A DNA stretch of 64,000 nt from Cellulomonas alba (GCF_030362835.1 NZ_JAUCGQ010000001.1:2211461-2275460); one strand, 5' to 3'. Shown: positions 35,331 through 44,300, numbered from the stretch's first letter. Notes: generated by a model not told the origin, from the sequence alone. Numbers and translations are program-made.

Positions 35331-36269
35331 GTGGCCCATGCACCCGGCAAGCTCCTGCTGCTCGACTCCGCGTCGCTCTACTTCCGCGCGTTCTTCGGCG
35401 TTCCGACGTCGATCTCGGCGCCCGACGGCAGCCCCGTGAACGCGGTGCGCGGCCTGCTCGACATGATCGCGCGGCTCGTGACCGACCATCGCCCGACGCG
35501 GCTCGTGGCGTGCTGGGACGATGACTGGCGGCCGGCGTTCCGCGTCGAGGCGATCCCGTCGTACAAGGCGCACCGGGTGGCCGCGGACGGCGACGAGGAG
35601 GTCCCGGACCTGCTCAGCCCGCAGGTGCCCGTGATCGCCGAGGTGCTGGCGGCGCTGGGCATCGCTCGGGTCGGCGCGGCCGGGTTCGAGGCCGACGACG
35701 TGATCGGCACGCTCGTCGCGCGCGAGGCGGCCGCGGCGCAGCCCGCACCGGTCGACGTCGTGACGGGCGACCGCGACCTGTTCCAGCTCGTCGACGACGC
35801 GCGCCGGGTGCGCGTGCTCTACACCGTGCGCGGCATCAAGGACCTCGAGGTCGTCGACCAGGCACGTCTGGCTGAGCGATACGCCGTGACGTCGGGCCCC
35901 GCGTACGCCGACATGGCGGTGCTGCGCGGCGACCCGAGCGACGGCCTGCCCGGCGTGCCGGGCATCGGCGAGAAGACGGCCGCGCAGCTCGTCGGCCGGT
36001 ACGGCTCGCTCGACGGACTGCTCGCGGCCGTGGCGGACGGCGATGCGACGCTCAGCCCGACGCAGCGTCGCCGGCTGCTCGACGCTGCTGCGTACCTCGA
36101 GGTCGCGCCGGCGGTCGTGCGGGTCGCGGCGGACGCCCCGGTGGGCGACGTCGACGACCGGCTGCCGGCCGTGGTCGCCGACCCCGAACGGCTCGTCGCG
36201 CTCGCCGAGCGGTGGGGCCTCGCGTCGAGCGTGCGGCGCGTGGTGGACGCGCTCGTGGCGGTCGCCTAG
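35331..36269 (+). CDS. Stand-alone 5'-3' exonuclease (PolA N-terminal type)
   Basis: 312 residues from GTG 35331, with only the exonuclease/flap-endonuclease part of DNA polymerase I. LLLLDSASLYFRAFFGVP, RLVACWDDDWRPAFR, the arch region IPSYKAHRV, the metal site GFEADDVIGTLV, TGDRDLFQLVDD and helix-hairpin-helix DGLPGVPGIGEKTAAQLVGR are all seen. It should remove RNA primers or flaps. In actinobacteria such a protein often exists beside full-length PolA; whether PolA is also present cannot be seen here. Confidence 0.93.
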   Translation: MAHAPGKLLLLDSASLYFRAFFGVPTSISAPDGSPVNAVRGLLDMIARLVTDHRPTRLVACWDDDWRPAFRVEAIPSYKAHRVAADGDEEVPDLLSPQVPVIAEVLAALGIARVGAAGFEADDVIGTLVAREAAAAQPAPVDVVTGDRDLFQLVDDARRVRVLYTVRGIKDLEVVDQARLAERYAVTSGPAYADMAVLRGDPSDGLPGVPGIGEKTAAQLVGRYGSLDGLLAAVADGDATLSPTQRRRLLDAAAYLEVAPAVVRVAADAPVGDVDDRLPAVVADPERLVALAERWGLASSVRRVVDALVAVA

Positions 36270-36273
36270 CCCG

Positions 36274-36798
36274 TCAGCCCTTCGTCCAGACGTTCGGCTG
36301 GACGTTCTGCCAGCCGTCGCCGAGCTTCGGGTCGGTGCCGTTGGTGGCGATCACGAGGTCGTCGCCGACCTCGATCGACGTGTGCTCGACGGACGGGACG
36401 CACGAGATGCGGGCCAGGTCGCCGACGGGGACGGTGACGGCGCAGAGCTGGCCGTGCTGACCGACCGCCACGAACTGCTTGCCGTCGGCGTCGGTGAGCA
36501 GCAGGCGCGTCGTCTCCGGCCGGACGCTGTCGCCCAGACCGTCGAGGTCGTTGTCCGGGATCGTGTCGACGCCCCGCTGCGGGCGGTCGAACGCGCTCAG
36601 CAGGGTCGTGGCGCTCACTGCCTGCGCCGCGGCCGCGCGGGGGGACTCCTTGAGCCAGACGAGCCCGCCGATCACCAGCGCCGCGGCGACCGCGAGCGCG
36701 ACGACCGTGGGCCAGACCCGGCGCTGCGGCGTCTCGACCGCGTCGCCGAACCCGGCGAACGTCTCGGTGAAGAGATCGCCCTCGTGGTACGTCGTCAT
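36274..36798 (-). CDS. Single-pass membrane protein of unknown function
   Basis: 174 residues from the ATG at 36798 (the frame is open further upstream but has no better start). A short cytoplasmic N-terminus ends in a basic RR, then one membrane helix VVALAVAAALVIGGLVWL (about residues 33-50). The extracellular part has two cysteines (QLCAVTV, ARISCVPSV) and a beta-rich character (TRLLLTDADGKQFVAVGQ). I do not recognise the family. It converges with the exonuclease gene with only 4 bases between. Confidence 0.7.
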   Translation of the reverse strand: MTTYHEGDLFTETFAGFGDAVETPQRRVWPTVVALAVAAALVIGGLVWLKESPRAAAAQAVSATTLLSAFDRPQRGVDTIPDNDLDGLGDSVRPETTRLLLTDADGKQFVAVGQHGQLCAVTVPVGDLARISCVPSVEHTSIEVGDDLVIATNGTDPKLGDGWQNVQPNVWTKG

Positions 36799-36899
36799 GC
36801 TTCGATCATCGGCGCGTTCCGGGCCGGACGTGAGCATTCGGGCACCGGCGAGTTGACCGGGATCGCGTCGCCGCAGGTCGCCGACTCAGGCCGCGTGCG

Positions 36900-37574
36900 T
36901 CATGACGCGGTGACGAGCGCCGCCAGCGCGACGACGAGCCCGGCGGCGACCACTTCGGTCCCGGCTCGCACGCGTGACGAGAGCCGCACCCCGATCAGGC
37001 CGCTCGCCCCGGCCAGCACGCATTGCCACGCCAGCGACGCGGCAGCAGCGCCGAGCGCGAAGGCCAGCAGCGCGACGGTGTGCGCGCGGCCTTCGGCCGG
37101 GAGCCGGGTCGCGAGCCCTGCGGCGACAGTCGCAAAGGTGAGCGCGGTCAGCGGGTTGACGGCGGTGAGCGCGACGAACCGCGCGTACGCGCGCCAGGGC
37201 GAGGCCGGGCCACGTCGGCCGCCGGATGCCGCGTCGGGCGCGGCCGCGTCGGGCTCACCCAGAGCCGTGGCCGTGCGGTGCGCGGCCAGCCGTCGCACCG
37301 ACCGCACGAGCTCCACCAGGCCGACGACGAGCAGCACCGCGCCCGCGCCGCGCCGCAGCACGACATCGTGCGCCCCGACCACCGCCGCGACGCGCGACCC
37401 GATCAGCACCGCGAGCACCGCGTACACGAGGTCGACCGTCGCGATCCCGGCCGCCGCAGCGAAGGCGACCCGGCGCGGGCTCGTCAGCCCGGTGCGCAGC
37501 AGCAGCACGCCGACCGGGCCGAGCGGCATCGCGACCGCCAGGCCCGCGACGACTCCCAGCAGCAGCGCGTGCAC
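36900..37574 (-). CDS. LysE/RhtB family amino-acid exporter
   Basis: 224 residues from GTG 37574. The first helix carries AGLAVAMPLGPVGVLLLRTG, the family signature (P-x-G-P near the N-terminus). About six helices follow, with a polar Ala/Gly loop (ATALGEPDAAAPDAASGGRR) and FVALTAVNPLTALTFA in the second half. It probably exports an amino acid or similar small metabolite. The SRP RNA gene lies just upstream on the same strand. Confidence 0.85.
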   Translation of the reverse strand: MHALLLGVVAGLAVAMPLGPVGVLLLRTGLTSPRRVAFAAAAGIATVDLVYAVLAVLIGSRVAAVVGAHDVVLRRGAGAVLLVVGLVELVRSVRRLAAHRTATALGEPDAAAPDAASGGRRGPASPWRAYARFVALTAVNPLTALTFATVAAGLATRLPAEGRAHTVALLAFALGAAAASLAWQCVLAGASGLIGVRLSSRVRAGTEVVAAGLVVALAALVTAS

Positions 37575-37670
37575 GCGGCCAAGCGTGGGGGAGCGGCGGC
37601 TCGAGGTCACGTCCAATGGCGAGGACGGCGATTCCGGGCGCGCCGGGCACTGCCCGTCCCCAGGCATGCA

Positions 37671-37764
37671 AGGACCCCCCGCACACCCGCCAGAGCTCAC
37701 CTGCCCTTGCTGCCTTCCGGCCCTGGGGGAGTTCAGCGAGATGACGCCGCACGAGGGGTCTGCC
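37671..37764 (-). ncRNA. ffs: Signal recognition particle RNA, small type
   Basis: On the minus strand the sequence contains GGCCGGAAGGCAGCAAGGGC, the conserved helix 8 tip with the GGAA tetraloop region and asymmetric loop that binds Ffh. The ends pair: GACCCCTCGTGCGG at the 5' side with the complementary GTGCGGGGGGTCC at the 3' side. About 94 bases, the size of bacterial 4.5S-type RNA without an Alu domain. Exact ends are estimated from the terminal stem. Confidence 0.93.
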
Positions 37765-37930
37765 GCCAAGCCTAACCCAGCGGATCGGGCGCCGAGGCCG
37801 CGTCGGCGGGTGCCGGTCCGTCCCCGCGCGGGGACGGCCGGCGCCGGTCGGCGGCCCGGTGAGGCACCGCCCGAACCTCCGATAGACTCTCCGGCGCAAC
37901 CCGGTGCCCGCGTGGCCCGGGCTGCGGCCT

Positions 37931-38015
37931 GGAGGATTCGCCTAGTGGCCTATGGCGCACGCTTGGAAAGCGTGTTGGGTGCAAGCCCTCGGGGGTTCGA
38001 ATCCCCCATCCTCCG
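37931..38015 (+). tRNA. tRNA-Ser (anticodon GGA)
   Basis: Acceptor strands GGAGGAT (37931-37937) and ATCCTCC (38008-38014) pair, with discriminator G at 38015. The anticodon arm CACGC-TTGGAAA-GCGTG gives anticodon GGA, which reads UCC and UCU. A long variable arm and GGTTCGAATCC in the T arm mark a class II tRNA-Ser. A TAGACT at 37883-37888 may be its -10 box. Confidence 0.97.
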
Positions 38016-38021
38016 CCGAAC

Positions 38022-38064
38022 AAGGGCCGTGTCACCTGCGCTGAGACGCAGGGGCACGGCCCTT
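38022..38064 (+). terminator. Terminator hairpin after tRNA-Ser
   Basis: AAGGGCCGTG (38022-38031) pairs with CACGGCCCTT (38055-38064), with an inner CCTGCG/CGCAGG stem. It is followed by CGTCGTGG rather than a T tract. Confidence 0.8.
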
Positions 38065-38330
38065 CGTCGTGGTGCAGACCCCTGTGCACACGTCCCGGTC
38101 GTGCGCAGCTCGGCCCGCTCGCCGCGGATGCCGCGCTCGCCGCGGACGGCGCATCGCCACCCTCGCCGACGTTGCGATCCGGGACGGCGGGAACAGGCGG
38201 ATTTGCCCCGGCGGATGTAGCGATTCGGTACAAACGGGGTCATAGTGGACAAGGCAGACCGGTGGGGCGCTGCTCTCCGGTCGCCGCTGACGGGGAAGGT
38301 CCGACTCCCGCGCGTCCATGGGGGGCAATC
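38065..38330. other. Intergenic region before beta-helix gene
   Basis: No credible ORF or RNA is seen. An AT-richer patch around 38215-38246 (GATTCGGTACAAACGG, CATAGT) could hold the promoter of the downstream secreted protein, but no confident -35/-10 pair can be named. Confidence 0.3.
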
Positions 38331-39416
38331 GTGCGCGTCTTCGCTGCTCTGTCCGCGCTCTCACTGGCTGGCGCGGCCGCACTGGTCGCGACGCCCGCGA
38401 GCGCCGCACCGCCCGGTCAGCCGACCTGCGGGTCGACCCTCACCGCCGATACCGTGCTGCACTCGAACCTGGTCTGTGCCGGCAACGGCCTGACCCTCGC
38501 CGCTGGCGTCAGCCTCGACCTGGGCGGGCACACGCTGCGCAGCACCGCCGGCGGCGTCGGCCTGACCATCGTCTCCACCGGCACCGCCACGCTCAAGCAC
38601 GGCATGATCACCGGCTGGGACGCTGGGGTGCGCACGCTCCTCATCTTCGACGGCCCCGGCAACGGTCCCCTGCTGGTCGACGGCGTGACGTTCAAGCGAA
38701 ACGCCGTCGGCGTCGACGGTGTCTCCGACGGGTTCGGGGGGAAGAACCTGACGGTCACCGGGTCGACGTTCGCGGACAACACGTTCGCCGGCGTGACCGC
38801 CGAGTTCACCTCGGACACCTTCGACCGGACCGCGTTCGTGAACAACAACGTCGGGTACTGGGGCGACACCGGTTCCGAAGCCACCCTGGCCAACACGCGC
38901 TTCACCGGCAACGACACGGGCGCGATCGCTGTCGAAGCGAGCGTCACGCTCACGCACGCCACCTTCAAGAACAACCGCCGGGCGATCTCCAGCGACGGCA
39001 GTGTCGCAGGCATCGTCGTGCAGGACAGCCGCATCACCGGCTCCGACGTGGCCATCCACGGCCAGGGCGCCGAGGTCCGGGTCTCGGGGACGGCGTTCGC
39101 CAAGAACACCACGGCGGTCGAGATCGGACCGTTCGGGGCCCGGCTCACGGGGAACACCTTCCGCAAGAACGGCACCACGGTGACGCTCCTCCCGTCGGTG
39201 TCGGGGACGATCATCGTCATCAGCGACAACACGTTCCGCCGCAACGGGGACGGGCTGCGCCTGGAGAACGCCGACAGCTCCATCAGCGTCGGAGGCAACG
39301 ACGCCCGCAACAACACCGGGTGGGGCATCTACGCACCCGGCGTCACCGACCTGGGTGGCAACACCGCCCGGCACAACGGCAACCAGCCGCAGTGCGTCGG
39401 GGTCGCCTGCCCGTAG
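38331..39416 (+). CDS. Secreted right-handed beta-helix protein
   Basis: 361 residues from GTG 38331, with GGGGGG 5 bases upstream. The signal peptide VFAALSALSLAGAAALVATP ends at ASA-APP. An early pair of cysteines (PTCGSTL, NLVCAGN) may form a disulfide. The body is a parallel beta-helix (NosD/pectate-lyase-like): repeated units such as GVTFKRNAVGV, GSTFADNTFAGV, RFTGNDTGAI, NTFRRNGDGLRL and a final NTARHNGNQPQC. The early SLDLGGHTLRS is typical of this group. Family members bind or cleave polysaccharides; no catalytic residues can be assigned. Confidence 0.88.
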   Translation: MRVFAALSALSLAGAAALVATPASAAPPGQPTCGSTLTADTVLHSNLVCAGNGLTLAAGVSLDLGGHTLRSTAGGVGLTIVSTGTATLKHGMITGWDAGVRTLLIFDGPGNGPLLVDGVTFKRNAVGVDGVSDGFGGKNLTVTGSTFADNTFAGVTAEFTSDTFDRTAFVNNNVGYWGDTGSEATLANTRFTGNDTGAIAVEASVTLTHATFKNNRRAISSDGSVAGIVVQDSRITGSDVAIHGQGAEVRVSGTAFAKNTTAVEIGPFGARLTGNTFRKNGTTVTLLPSVSGTIIVISDNTFRRNGDGLRLENADSSISVGGNDARNNTGWGIYAPGVTDLGGNTARHNGNQPQCVGVACP

Positions 39417-39544
39417 TGCCGGACACGAACGGCCTCCACCGCGCCCACCATCCGGACATACCCGAGCGATCCGGTCGGGATGCGGTCTAGCGTCGCAGCC
39501 GTGCGTGCGCGCACCAGGCGCGAGCGCCGACCCGGAGGCCACCG

Positions 39545-40033
39545 ATGTCCGTCACCGACGAGTACCTCGCCAACAACCGCCGCTACGCCGAGCAGTTCGA
39601 CGGCCCGCTGCCGCTGCCGCCCGCCCGTCACGTGGCCGTCGTCGCCTGCATGGACGCGCGGCTGAACGTCTACGGCATCCTCGGGCTCGCCGAGGGCGAG
39701 GCGCACGTGATCCGGAACGCGGGCGGCGTCGTCACCGACGACGAGATCCGCTCGCTCGCCATCAGCCAGCGCCTGCTCGGCACGAGGGAGATCATCCTGA
39801 TCCACCACACGGACTGCGGGATGCTGACCTTCACGGACGACGCGTTCAAGCAGTCGATCCAGGACGAGACCGGCATCAAGCCGCCGTGGTCCGCCGAGGC
39901 GTTCTCCGACCTCGCGGTGGACGTGCGGCAGTCGATCGCGCGCATCAAGGCGAGCCCGTTCGTGCCGCACACCGATCAGGTGCGCGGGTTCGTGTTCGAC
40001 GTCGCCACAGGCCTGCTCGACGAGGTCGTCTGA
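39545..40033 (+). CDS. Beta-class carbonic anhydrase
   Basis: 162 residues, a short single-domain beta-carbonic anhydrase. Zinc ligands are Cys35 in ACMDAR (with Asp37 and Arg39 as the catalytic dyad), His88 and Cys91 in HHTDC. RNAGGVVTDDEIRSLAIS is the conserved core helix. It interconverts CO2 and bicarbonate in the cytoplasm. The start ATG lies behind CCGGAGG. It stands alone, with no carboxylase gene adjacent. Confidence 0.95.
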   Translation: MSVTDEYLANNRRYAEQFDGPLPLPPARHVAVVACMDARLNVYGILGLAEGEAHVIRNAGGVVTDDEIRSLAISQRLLGTREIILIHHTDCGMLTFTDDAFKQSIQDETGIKPPWSAEAFSDLAVDVRQSIARIKASPFVPHTDQVRGFVFDVATGLLDEVV

Positions 40034-40077
40034 CCGGGCGCGGTGGCGCGGTCGGACGACCTCGAACGAGGGGACGG

Positions 40078-41064
40078 TCAGCAGGCCTTCGGCGTGCCAC
40101 CGCAGGCCGGCGCGGTGTCGCCGTCCGGGCTCACGCTCGGCTGGGCGGACTTCGGCTGCTGCGGGTCCGCGGCGGGCGCCGTGGCGGCCGGACCCTGGCT
40201 GAGGATCGTCTGCCGGTACCGCGCGCCGCCCGACGGGCCGTAGTCGACCTGCTCGAGCAGTCGGCCGTCAGACGTGTCGAGGATCAGGCGCTCGCGTCCC
40301 GAGCCGGGCATCGTGCGCTCGACCGCCTTGCCGGTGCGCCCGGCGTGGTCCTGGACGGTGCCCACGACCGTGACGCCCGGCACGCGTGCCGCCACGTCCC
40401 ACAGGGCGGCACGCAGCTGCGGCGACGCCGGCGTCTCGCGCAGCAGGTCCCCGACGACGACCCACAGCTCGGTGTCCGGGTCCGGCCCGGCGCCCGCCGA
40501 CCCGGCGCGCAGCACGCGCTCGAGCGCGTCCGGGTCGGTCGGCAGCGCGTAGAGGCCCGCCCAGTCGACGGCGGCGCCCGCGTCGAACACCGTGGCGTCG
40601 AGCGGGATCGTCCTGACGGGCCCACCGGCGCGGTGGTCCTCGAGGCGCGCGTCCTCCAGCACGCCCGGCACGAGGCGTCCGAGCCAGATCTCCCGGTGGT
40701 ACGCCGGCCCGTCGCCGTCCTGCTGCTCCGAGACGACGTGCCAGTACGCGGCGTCGGACCAGCCGCCGGGCTGCTCGGCGGCCGCGGCGCCCGCTGCGGT
40801 GAGCACCGCGGCCGCCTGCGCCGAGTCGGGGCGCGAGCCGCCGAGCCCGACGACCGGCGCGACGACGAGGGCGGCCGCGGCGGCGACCGACGCGATCGCG
40901 ACGACGGTGCGGCGGCGGCGACGCGAGCGGCGCGCGACCGCTGCCACGTGCTGCTCCGACACGCGGATCTGCGCGTCGAGCGCGGCGCGGGCGCGGCCGA
41001 GCACGGCGTCGCTCGGGGGGCGGTAGGTCGGGGCGGTCTCGTCGAGAAGCGTGTCGAGGTTCAT
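40078..41064 (-). CDS. CU044_5270-like membrane protein, putative anti-sigma partner
   Basis: 328 residues. The N-terminal cytoplasmic part (TLLDETAPTYRPPSDAVLGR) and basic RRSRRRRR precede one membrane helix TVVAIASVAAAAALVVAPVV (about residues 53-72). The extracellular part includes QAAAVLTAAGAAAA, YWHVVSEQQDGDGPAYHREI, LEQVDYGPSGGARYRQTI and a tail with CGGTPKAC. This is the layout of CU044_5270-family proteins found next to ECF sigma factors in actinobacteria. It starts 11 bases after the sigma gene on the same strand, so it may control that sigma factor. No zinc anti-sigma motif is seen. Confidence 0.8.
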   Translation of the reverse strand: MNLDTLLDETAPTYRPPSDAVLGRARAALDAQIRVSEQHVAAVARRSRRRRRTVVAIASVAAAAALVVAPVVGLGGSRPDSAQAAAVLTAAGAAAAEQPGGWSDAAYWHVVSEQQDGDGPAYHREIWLGRLVPGVLEDARLEDHRAGGPVRTIPLDATVFDAGAAVDWAGLYALPTDPDALERVLRAGSAGAGPDPDTELWVVVGDLLRETPASPQLRAALWDVAARVPGVTVVGTVQDHAGRTGKAVERTMPGSGRERLILDTSDGRLLEQVDYGPSGGARYRQTILSQGPAATAPAADPQQPKSAQPSVSPDGDTAPACGGTPKAC

Positions 41065-41075
41065 GGCGGTCTCCC

Positions 41076-41621
41076 TCAGCGGGTCGAGTAGGTGTCGAGG
41101 ACGGTCTGCGCGCGGCGCCTGCCGCGCGAGAGCCGGGCACGCGCGGCCTCCGGCGTGATGCCGAGGACCGCCGCCGCCTCCGCGGGTGTCAGCCCGTCCC
41201 ACGCGACGAGCAGCAGCACGTCGCGTTCGTCGGTGGTCAGTGCGAGGACGGCGCGGCGCAGCTCCTCGCGGCGGCCGAGCGCATCGAGGCGGGCGTCGAC
41301 CGCCTGCCAGTCCATGTCGTCGAGCGCGGGCCAGCCGACCGGTGCGGCGCGCGTGCGCAGGTGCGCGCGGACGACGTTGCGGGCGATCCCGTACAGCCAC
41401 GGCAGCGCCGAGCCGGACTCGTGCGCGTGGACGCGCTCGCGCGCCGACGTCGCGGCGACGAACACCTCCGAGAGGAGGTCGTCCGCGGCGTCGGGTCCGG
41501 TCCGCCGCGCCAGGAAGCGGTGCACGGCGCGGGCATGACGCTCGAAGAGCAGCGCCATGGCACCCGGGTGCAGCCGGACGCGACTCAGGAGCTCGTCGTC
41601 CGAGGGGGCGTCGTCTTCCAT
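41076..41621 (-). CDS. ECF (extracytoplasmic function) sigma factor
   Basis: 181 residues. Region 2 is seen in LFERHARAVHRFLARRTG with DAADDLLSEVFVAATSAR (the -10 binding helix DDLLSEVFVAA), and LPWLYGIARNVVRAHLR. Region 4 reads LTTDERDVLLLVAWDGLTPA followed by the HTH AAAVLGITPEAARARLSRGR. It directs RNA polymerase to an unknown stress regulon. The downstream CU044_5270-like gene is probably its partner. Confidence 0.93.
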   Translation of the reverse strand: MEDDAPSDDELLSRVRLHPGAMALLFERHARAVHRFLARRTGPDAADDLLSEVFVAATSARERVHAHESGSALPWLYGIARNVVRAHLRTRAAPVGWPALDDMDWQAVDARLDALGRREELRRAVLALTTDERDVLLLVAWDGLTPAEAAAVLGITPEAARARLSRGRRRAQTVLDTYSTR

Positions 41622-41658
41622 GCCCCTCCTATGCGCGTAACCGCGCGAGCGTGACGGC

Positions 41659-42099
41659 TCAGGCCCAGTGCCAGCGCACCCGCACGCGGCGCGTGGGGTC
41701 GAGCTCGCGCACCCGCCGGAGCGCGGCGGGCAGGAACCGGTAGCTCTCGACCCCGTCCGGCGTCACGACGGCCCACGGGATCAGGCCCGCGAACCGTGCG
41801 ACGACGACCAGCACGCCGAGCGACAGGACGAGCCACACCTCGACCGGCAGGAGTAGCACCGCCAGCACGACCGCGACCAGCGGCGCCGCGACGAAGATCA
41901 GGACCGACACCACCACGCTCAATGCGAAGCCGGCGAGGTCGTCGCTCCACGCGGTGACGTCCGCGTTCGCCCGCACGGCGTCCGGGTCGATGTGCCGCAG
42001 CCGCGGCCGCCACGGCAGCAGCCGCACGTCGAGGAACGCGCCCGGGGCCTCCGGCGCGACGGCTGCGGCGGTGTACGGCTGCTCGAGGGCGGGTTCCAC
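41659..42099 (-). CDS. Small membrane protein with PH-like tail
   Basis: 146 residues from GTG 42099. After a polar N-terminus (LDVRLLPWRPRLRHIDPDAV) come two hydrophobic helices, LAGFALSVVVSVLIFVAAPL and VLAVLLLPVEVWLVLSLGVL, then a short soluble end with VTPDGVESYRFLPAALRRVR. I do not recognise the family. It lies 37 bases upstream of the ECF sigma gene on the same strand and might share its transcript. Confidence 0.65.
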   Translation of the reverse strand: MEPALEQPYTAAAVAPEAPGAFLDVRLLPWRPRLRHIDPDAVRANADVTAWSDDLAGFALSVVVSVLIFVAAPLVAVVLAVLLLPVEVWLVLSLGVLVVVARFAGLIPWAVVTPDGVESYRFLPAALRRVRELDPTRRVRVRWHWA

Positions 42100-42231
42100 G
42101 CCGCGAATGCTAGACGCCGCTCGCACCGGAGCTCGCACTGCGACCCCGTCCGGCGGTAGGGACATCCCGACCCCGCACTCGTGGGTGGCCGGGCTGTCCG
42201 CGGCCACGCGCGGCGCCCTAGCGTCGTCGTC

Positions 42232-43641
42232 ATGACGACCCCGACCACCGCCCCGCCCGGCACGGGCGCCGACCGGCCGCAGGGCGCGCCCGCGCCGGCG
42301 CCGGACGTGCCGCTCGCCGACGACGTCGCCACCGTGGCACCCGCGTTCGCCGACCCGCGCGCGTTGCTGCTCGCGCCGGTCACGCCGGCCACCTGGCGCG
42401 GCTACGGACAGGCCGCGATCGGCTTCCCGTGGCTCCTCACGGTGTTCGTGGTCGCCGTGACGGCGTTCTGGCTCGGCGTCGGGCTGGTGTTCCTGTTCGG
42501 CGTCGGCCTGCTGCTCCTGATCGTGACGCTGCTCGCGGCCCGCTGGTTCGCCCGGGTCGAGCGGGCGCGGCTTCGCGCGCAGCTCGGCACCGACATCCCG
42601 ACCCCGACGTACCGCCGCGCGACCGGCACCGGCGCGTGGGCGCGGATGTTCGCACCGCTGCGTGACGCACGGTCGTGGGTGCACCTCGGCTACGCCGGCG
42701 TCGCGTGGCTGGTGGTGACGCTCACCTGGAGCCTCGGCATCGGCGGTACCGGCTGGGCGCTCGCGCTCCTCGCCTTCCCGGCCGTCGCCGGCATCGCCGG
42801 GCTCGACCACCCCGACGTCCCGCTGTGGTTCCCGGTGCTGATCGGCGTGGTCTCCCTGTGGCTCGCGCCCGTGCTGTCGCAGGCGCTCACGCTGCTGCAC
42901 GTGCGGCTCGCGCGGCCGCTGCTCGGGCCGTCGCGGCGCGACCTCGACGAGGCCCGTGTGCGCGCCGAGCAGGAGCGGGCCCGCGCCGCCGAGGACCGGG
43001 CCGCCGTCCTGACCGAGACGCGCACGGCCGCGGTCGGCGCCGCCGACGAGGAGCGCCGACGCATCGAGCGCGACCTGCACGACGGCGCGCAGCAGCGGCT
43101 CGTCGCGCTGGGCGTCGAGCTCGGAGTGGCCCGCCGGACGGCCGAGACGGACCCGGAGGGCGCGGCCGCCGCGCTCGACCACGCGCACCGCGAGGTCAAG
43201 GAGACGCTCGCCGAGCTGCGCGACCTGGTACGCGGCATCCACCCCGCGGTGCTGACGGACCGCGGCCTCGACGCGGCGCTCTCCGCGCTCGCGGTGCGGA
43301 GCCCGGTCCCGGTCACCGTCGACGCGGGCGAGGGCCTCGACCGCGCGTCGGCCACCGCGCAGGCGGCCGCCTACTTCGTCACCGCCGAGGCGCTGACGAA
43401 CATCGCGAAGCACGCCGAGGCCACCCGCGCGCACGTCACCGTGCAGGTCCTCGACGACGGTGCCGACCCGCGGCTGCGCCTCGTCGTCTCGGACGACGGC
43501 CGTGGCGGCGCCGCCGGCGCACCGGGCAGCGGCCTCGACGGGCTCCGGGCCCGCGTCGCGGCGCTCGACGGATCGTTCGACCTGGTCAGCCCCGCAGGTC
43601 GCGGGACTCGTCTCACAGTGGAGGTGCCGTGCGCGTCGTGA
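42232..43641 (+). CDS. Sensor histidine kinase (HisKA_3 type)
   Basis: 469 residues from the ATG at 42232. The N-terminal half holds two pairs of hydrophobic helices (WLLTVFVVAVTAFWLGVGLV and later LLAFPAVAGIAGLDHP region), a putative membrane sensor without a large external domain. A coiled-coil (LDEARVRAEQERARAAEDRA) leads to the dimerisation box RIERDLHDGAQQRLVALGVE with phosphoacceptor His near residue 283. HATPase_c follows (TAEALTNIAKHAEATRAHV, DDGRGG, GLDGLRARV). It resembles LiaS-like kinases. It overlaps the response regulator gene by 13 bases. Confidence 0.93.
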   Translation: MTTPTTAPPGTGADRPQGAPAPAPDVPLADDVATVAPAFADPRALLLAPVTPATWRGYGQAAIGFPWLLTVFVVAVTAFWLGVGLVFLFGVGLLLLIVTLLAARWFARVERARLRAQLGTDIPTPTYRRATGTGAWARMFAPLRDARSWVHLGYAGVAWLVVTLTWSLGIGGTGWALALLAFPAVAGIAGLDHPDVPLWFPVLIGVVSLWLAPVLSQALTLLHVRLARPLLGPSRRDLDEARVRAEQERARAAEDRAAVLTETRTAAVGAADEERRRIERDLHDGAQQRLVALGVELGVARRTAETDPEGAAAALDHAHREVKETLAELRDLVRGIHPAVLTDRGLDAALSALAVRSPVPVTVDAGEGLDRASATAQAAAYFVTAEALTNIAKHAEATRAHVTVQVLDDGADPRLRLVVSDDGRGGAAGAPGSGLDGLRARVAALDGSFDLVSPAGRGTRLTVEVPCAS

Positions 43642-44300
43642 TCGCCGAGGACTCGGTGCTGCTCCTGGACGGCCTCACGCGGCTGCTCGCCGCTGAGGGC
43701 CACGACGTCGTGGGCTACAAGACGGCCGACGAGCTCGTCGCGAACCTCGGCCGCCGCGGCTCGTCGGCGGCGCTGCCCGACGTGCTCGTCACCGACGTCC
43801 GGATGCCGCCCACCCACACCGACGAGGGCCTGCGCGCCGCGATCCACCTGCGGAGCCTGCACCCGGCGCTGCCGATCCTCGTGCTCTCGCAGTACGTCGA
43901 GCAGCGCTACGCACGCGAGCTGTTCGCGGGAGACGTGCGCGGCCTCGGTTACGTGCTCAAGGACCGCGTGGCCGACGTCGACGACTTCCTCGAGGCGCTC
44001 GCCCGGGTGGCGGCCGGCGGCACCGTGATCGACCCGGAGGTCGTCGCGCAGATCCTCGCGCGCAGCCGCCGCACCGACCTCGACACGCTGACGCCGCGCG
44101 AGCGCGAGGTGCTCGGCCTCATGGCCGAGGGCCGCTCGAACACGGCGATCGCCGACCGCCTGGTCGTCGGCCTGCCGGCCGTCGAGAAGCACGTCACGTC
44201 CATCCTCACCAAGCTCGGCCTCGCGCAGGACGCGGACGACCACCGCCGCGTGCTGGCCGTGCTCCGCTGGCTCGACCAGAACCCGGGAGAACGCGCATGA
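43629..44300 (+). CDS. NarL/LiaR-type response regulator
   Basis: 223 residues from GTG 43629, inside the end of the kinase gene. The receiver has VIAEDSVLLLDGLTRLLA, phosphoacceptor Asp56 in LVTDVRMPP, and GYVLKDRVADVDDF. The C-terminal LuxR HTH reads LTPREREVLGLMAEGRSNTA and VGLPAVEKHVTSILTKLGL. It should be phosphorylated by the kinase upstream and activate transcription. Its stop overlaps the DUF4097 gene start (ATGA). Confidence 0.95.
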   Translation: MRVVIAEDSVLLLDGLTRLLAAEGHDVVGYKTADELVANLGRRGSSAALPDVLVTDVRMPPTHTDEGLRAAIHLRSLHPALPILVLSQYVEQRYARELFAGDVRGLGYVLKDRVADVDDFLEALARVAAGGTVIDPEVVAQILARSRRTDLDTLTPREREVLGLMAEGRSNTAIADRLVVGLPAVEKHVTSILTKLGLAQDADDHRRVLAVLRWLDQNPGERA

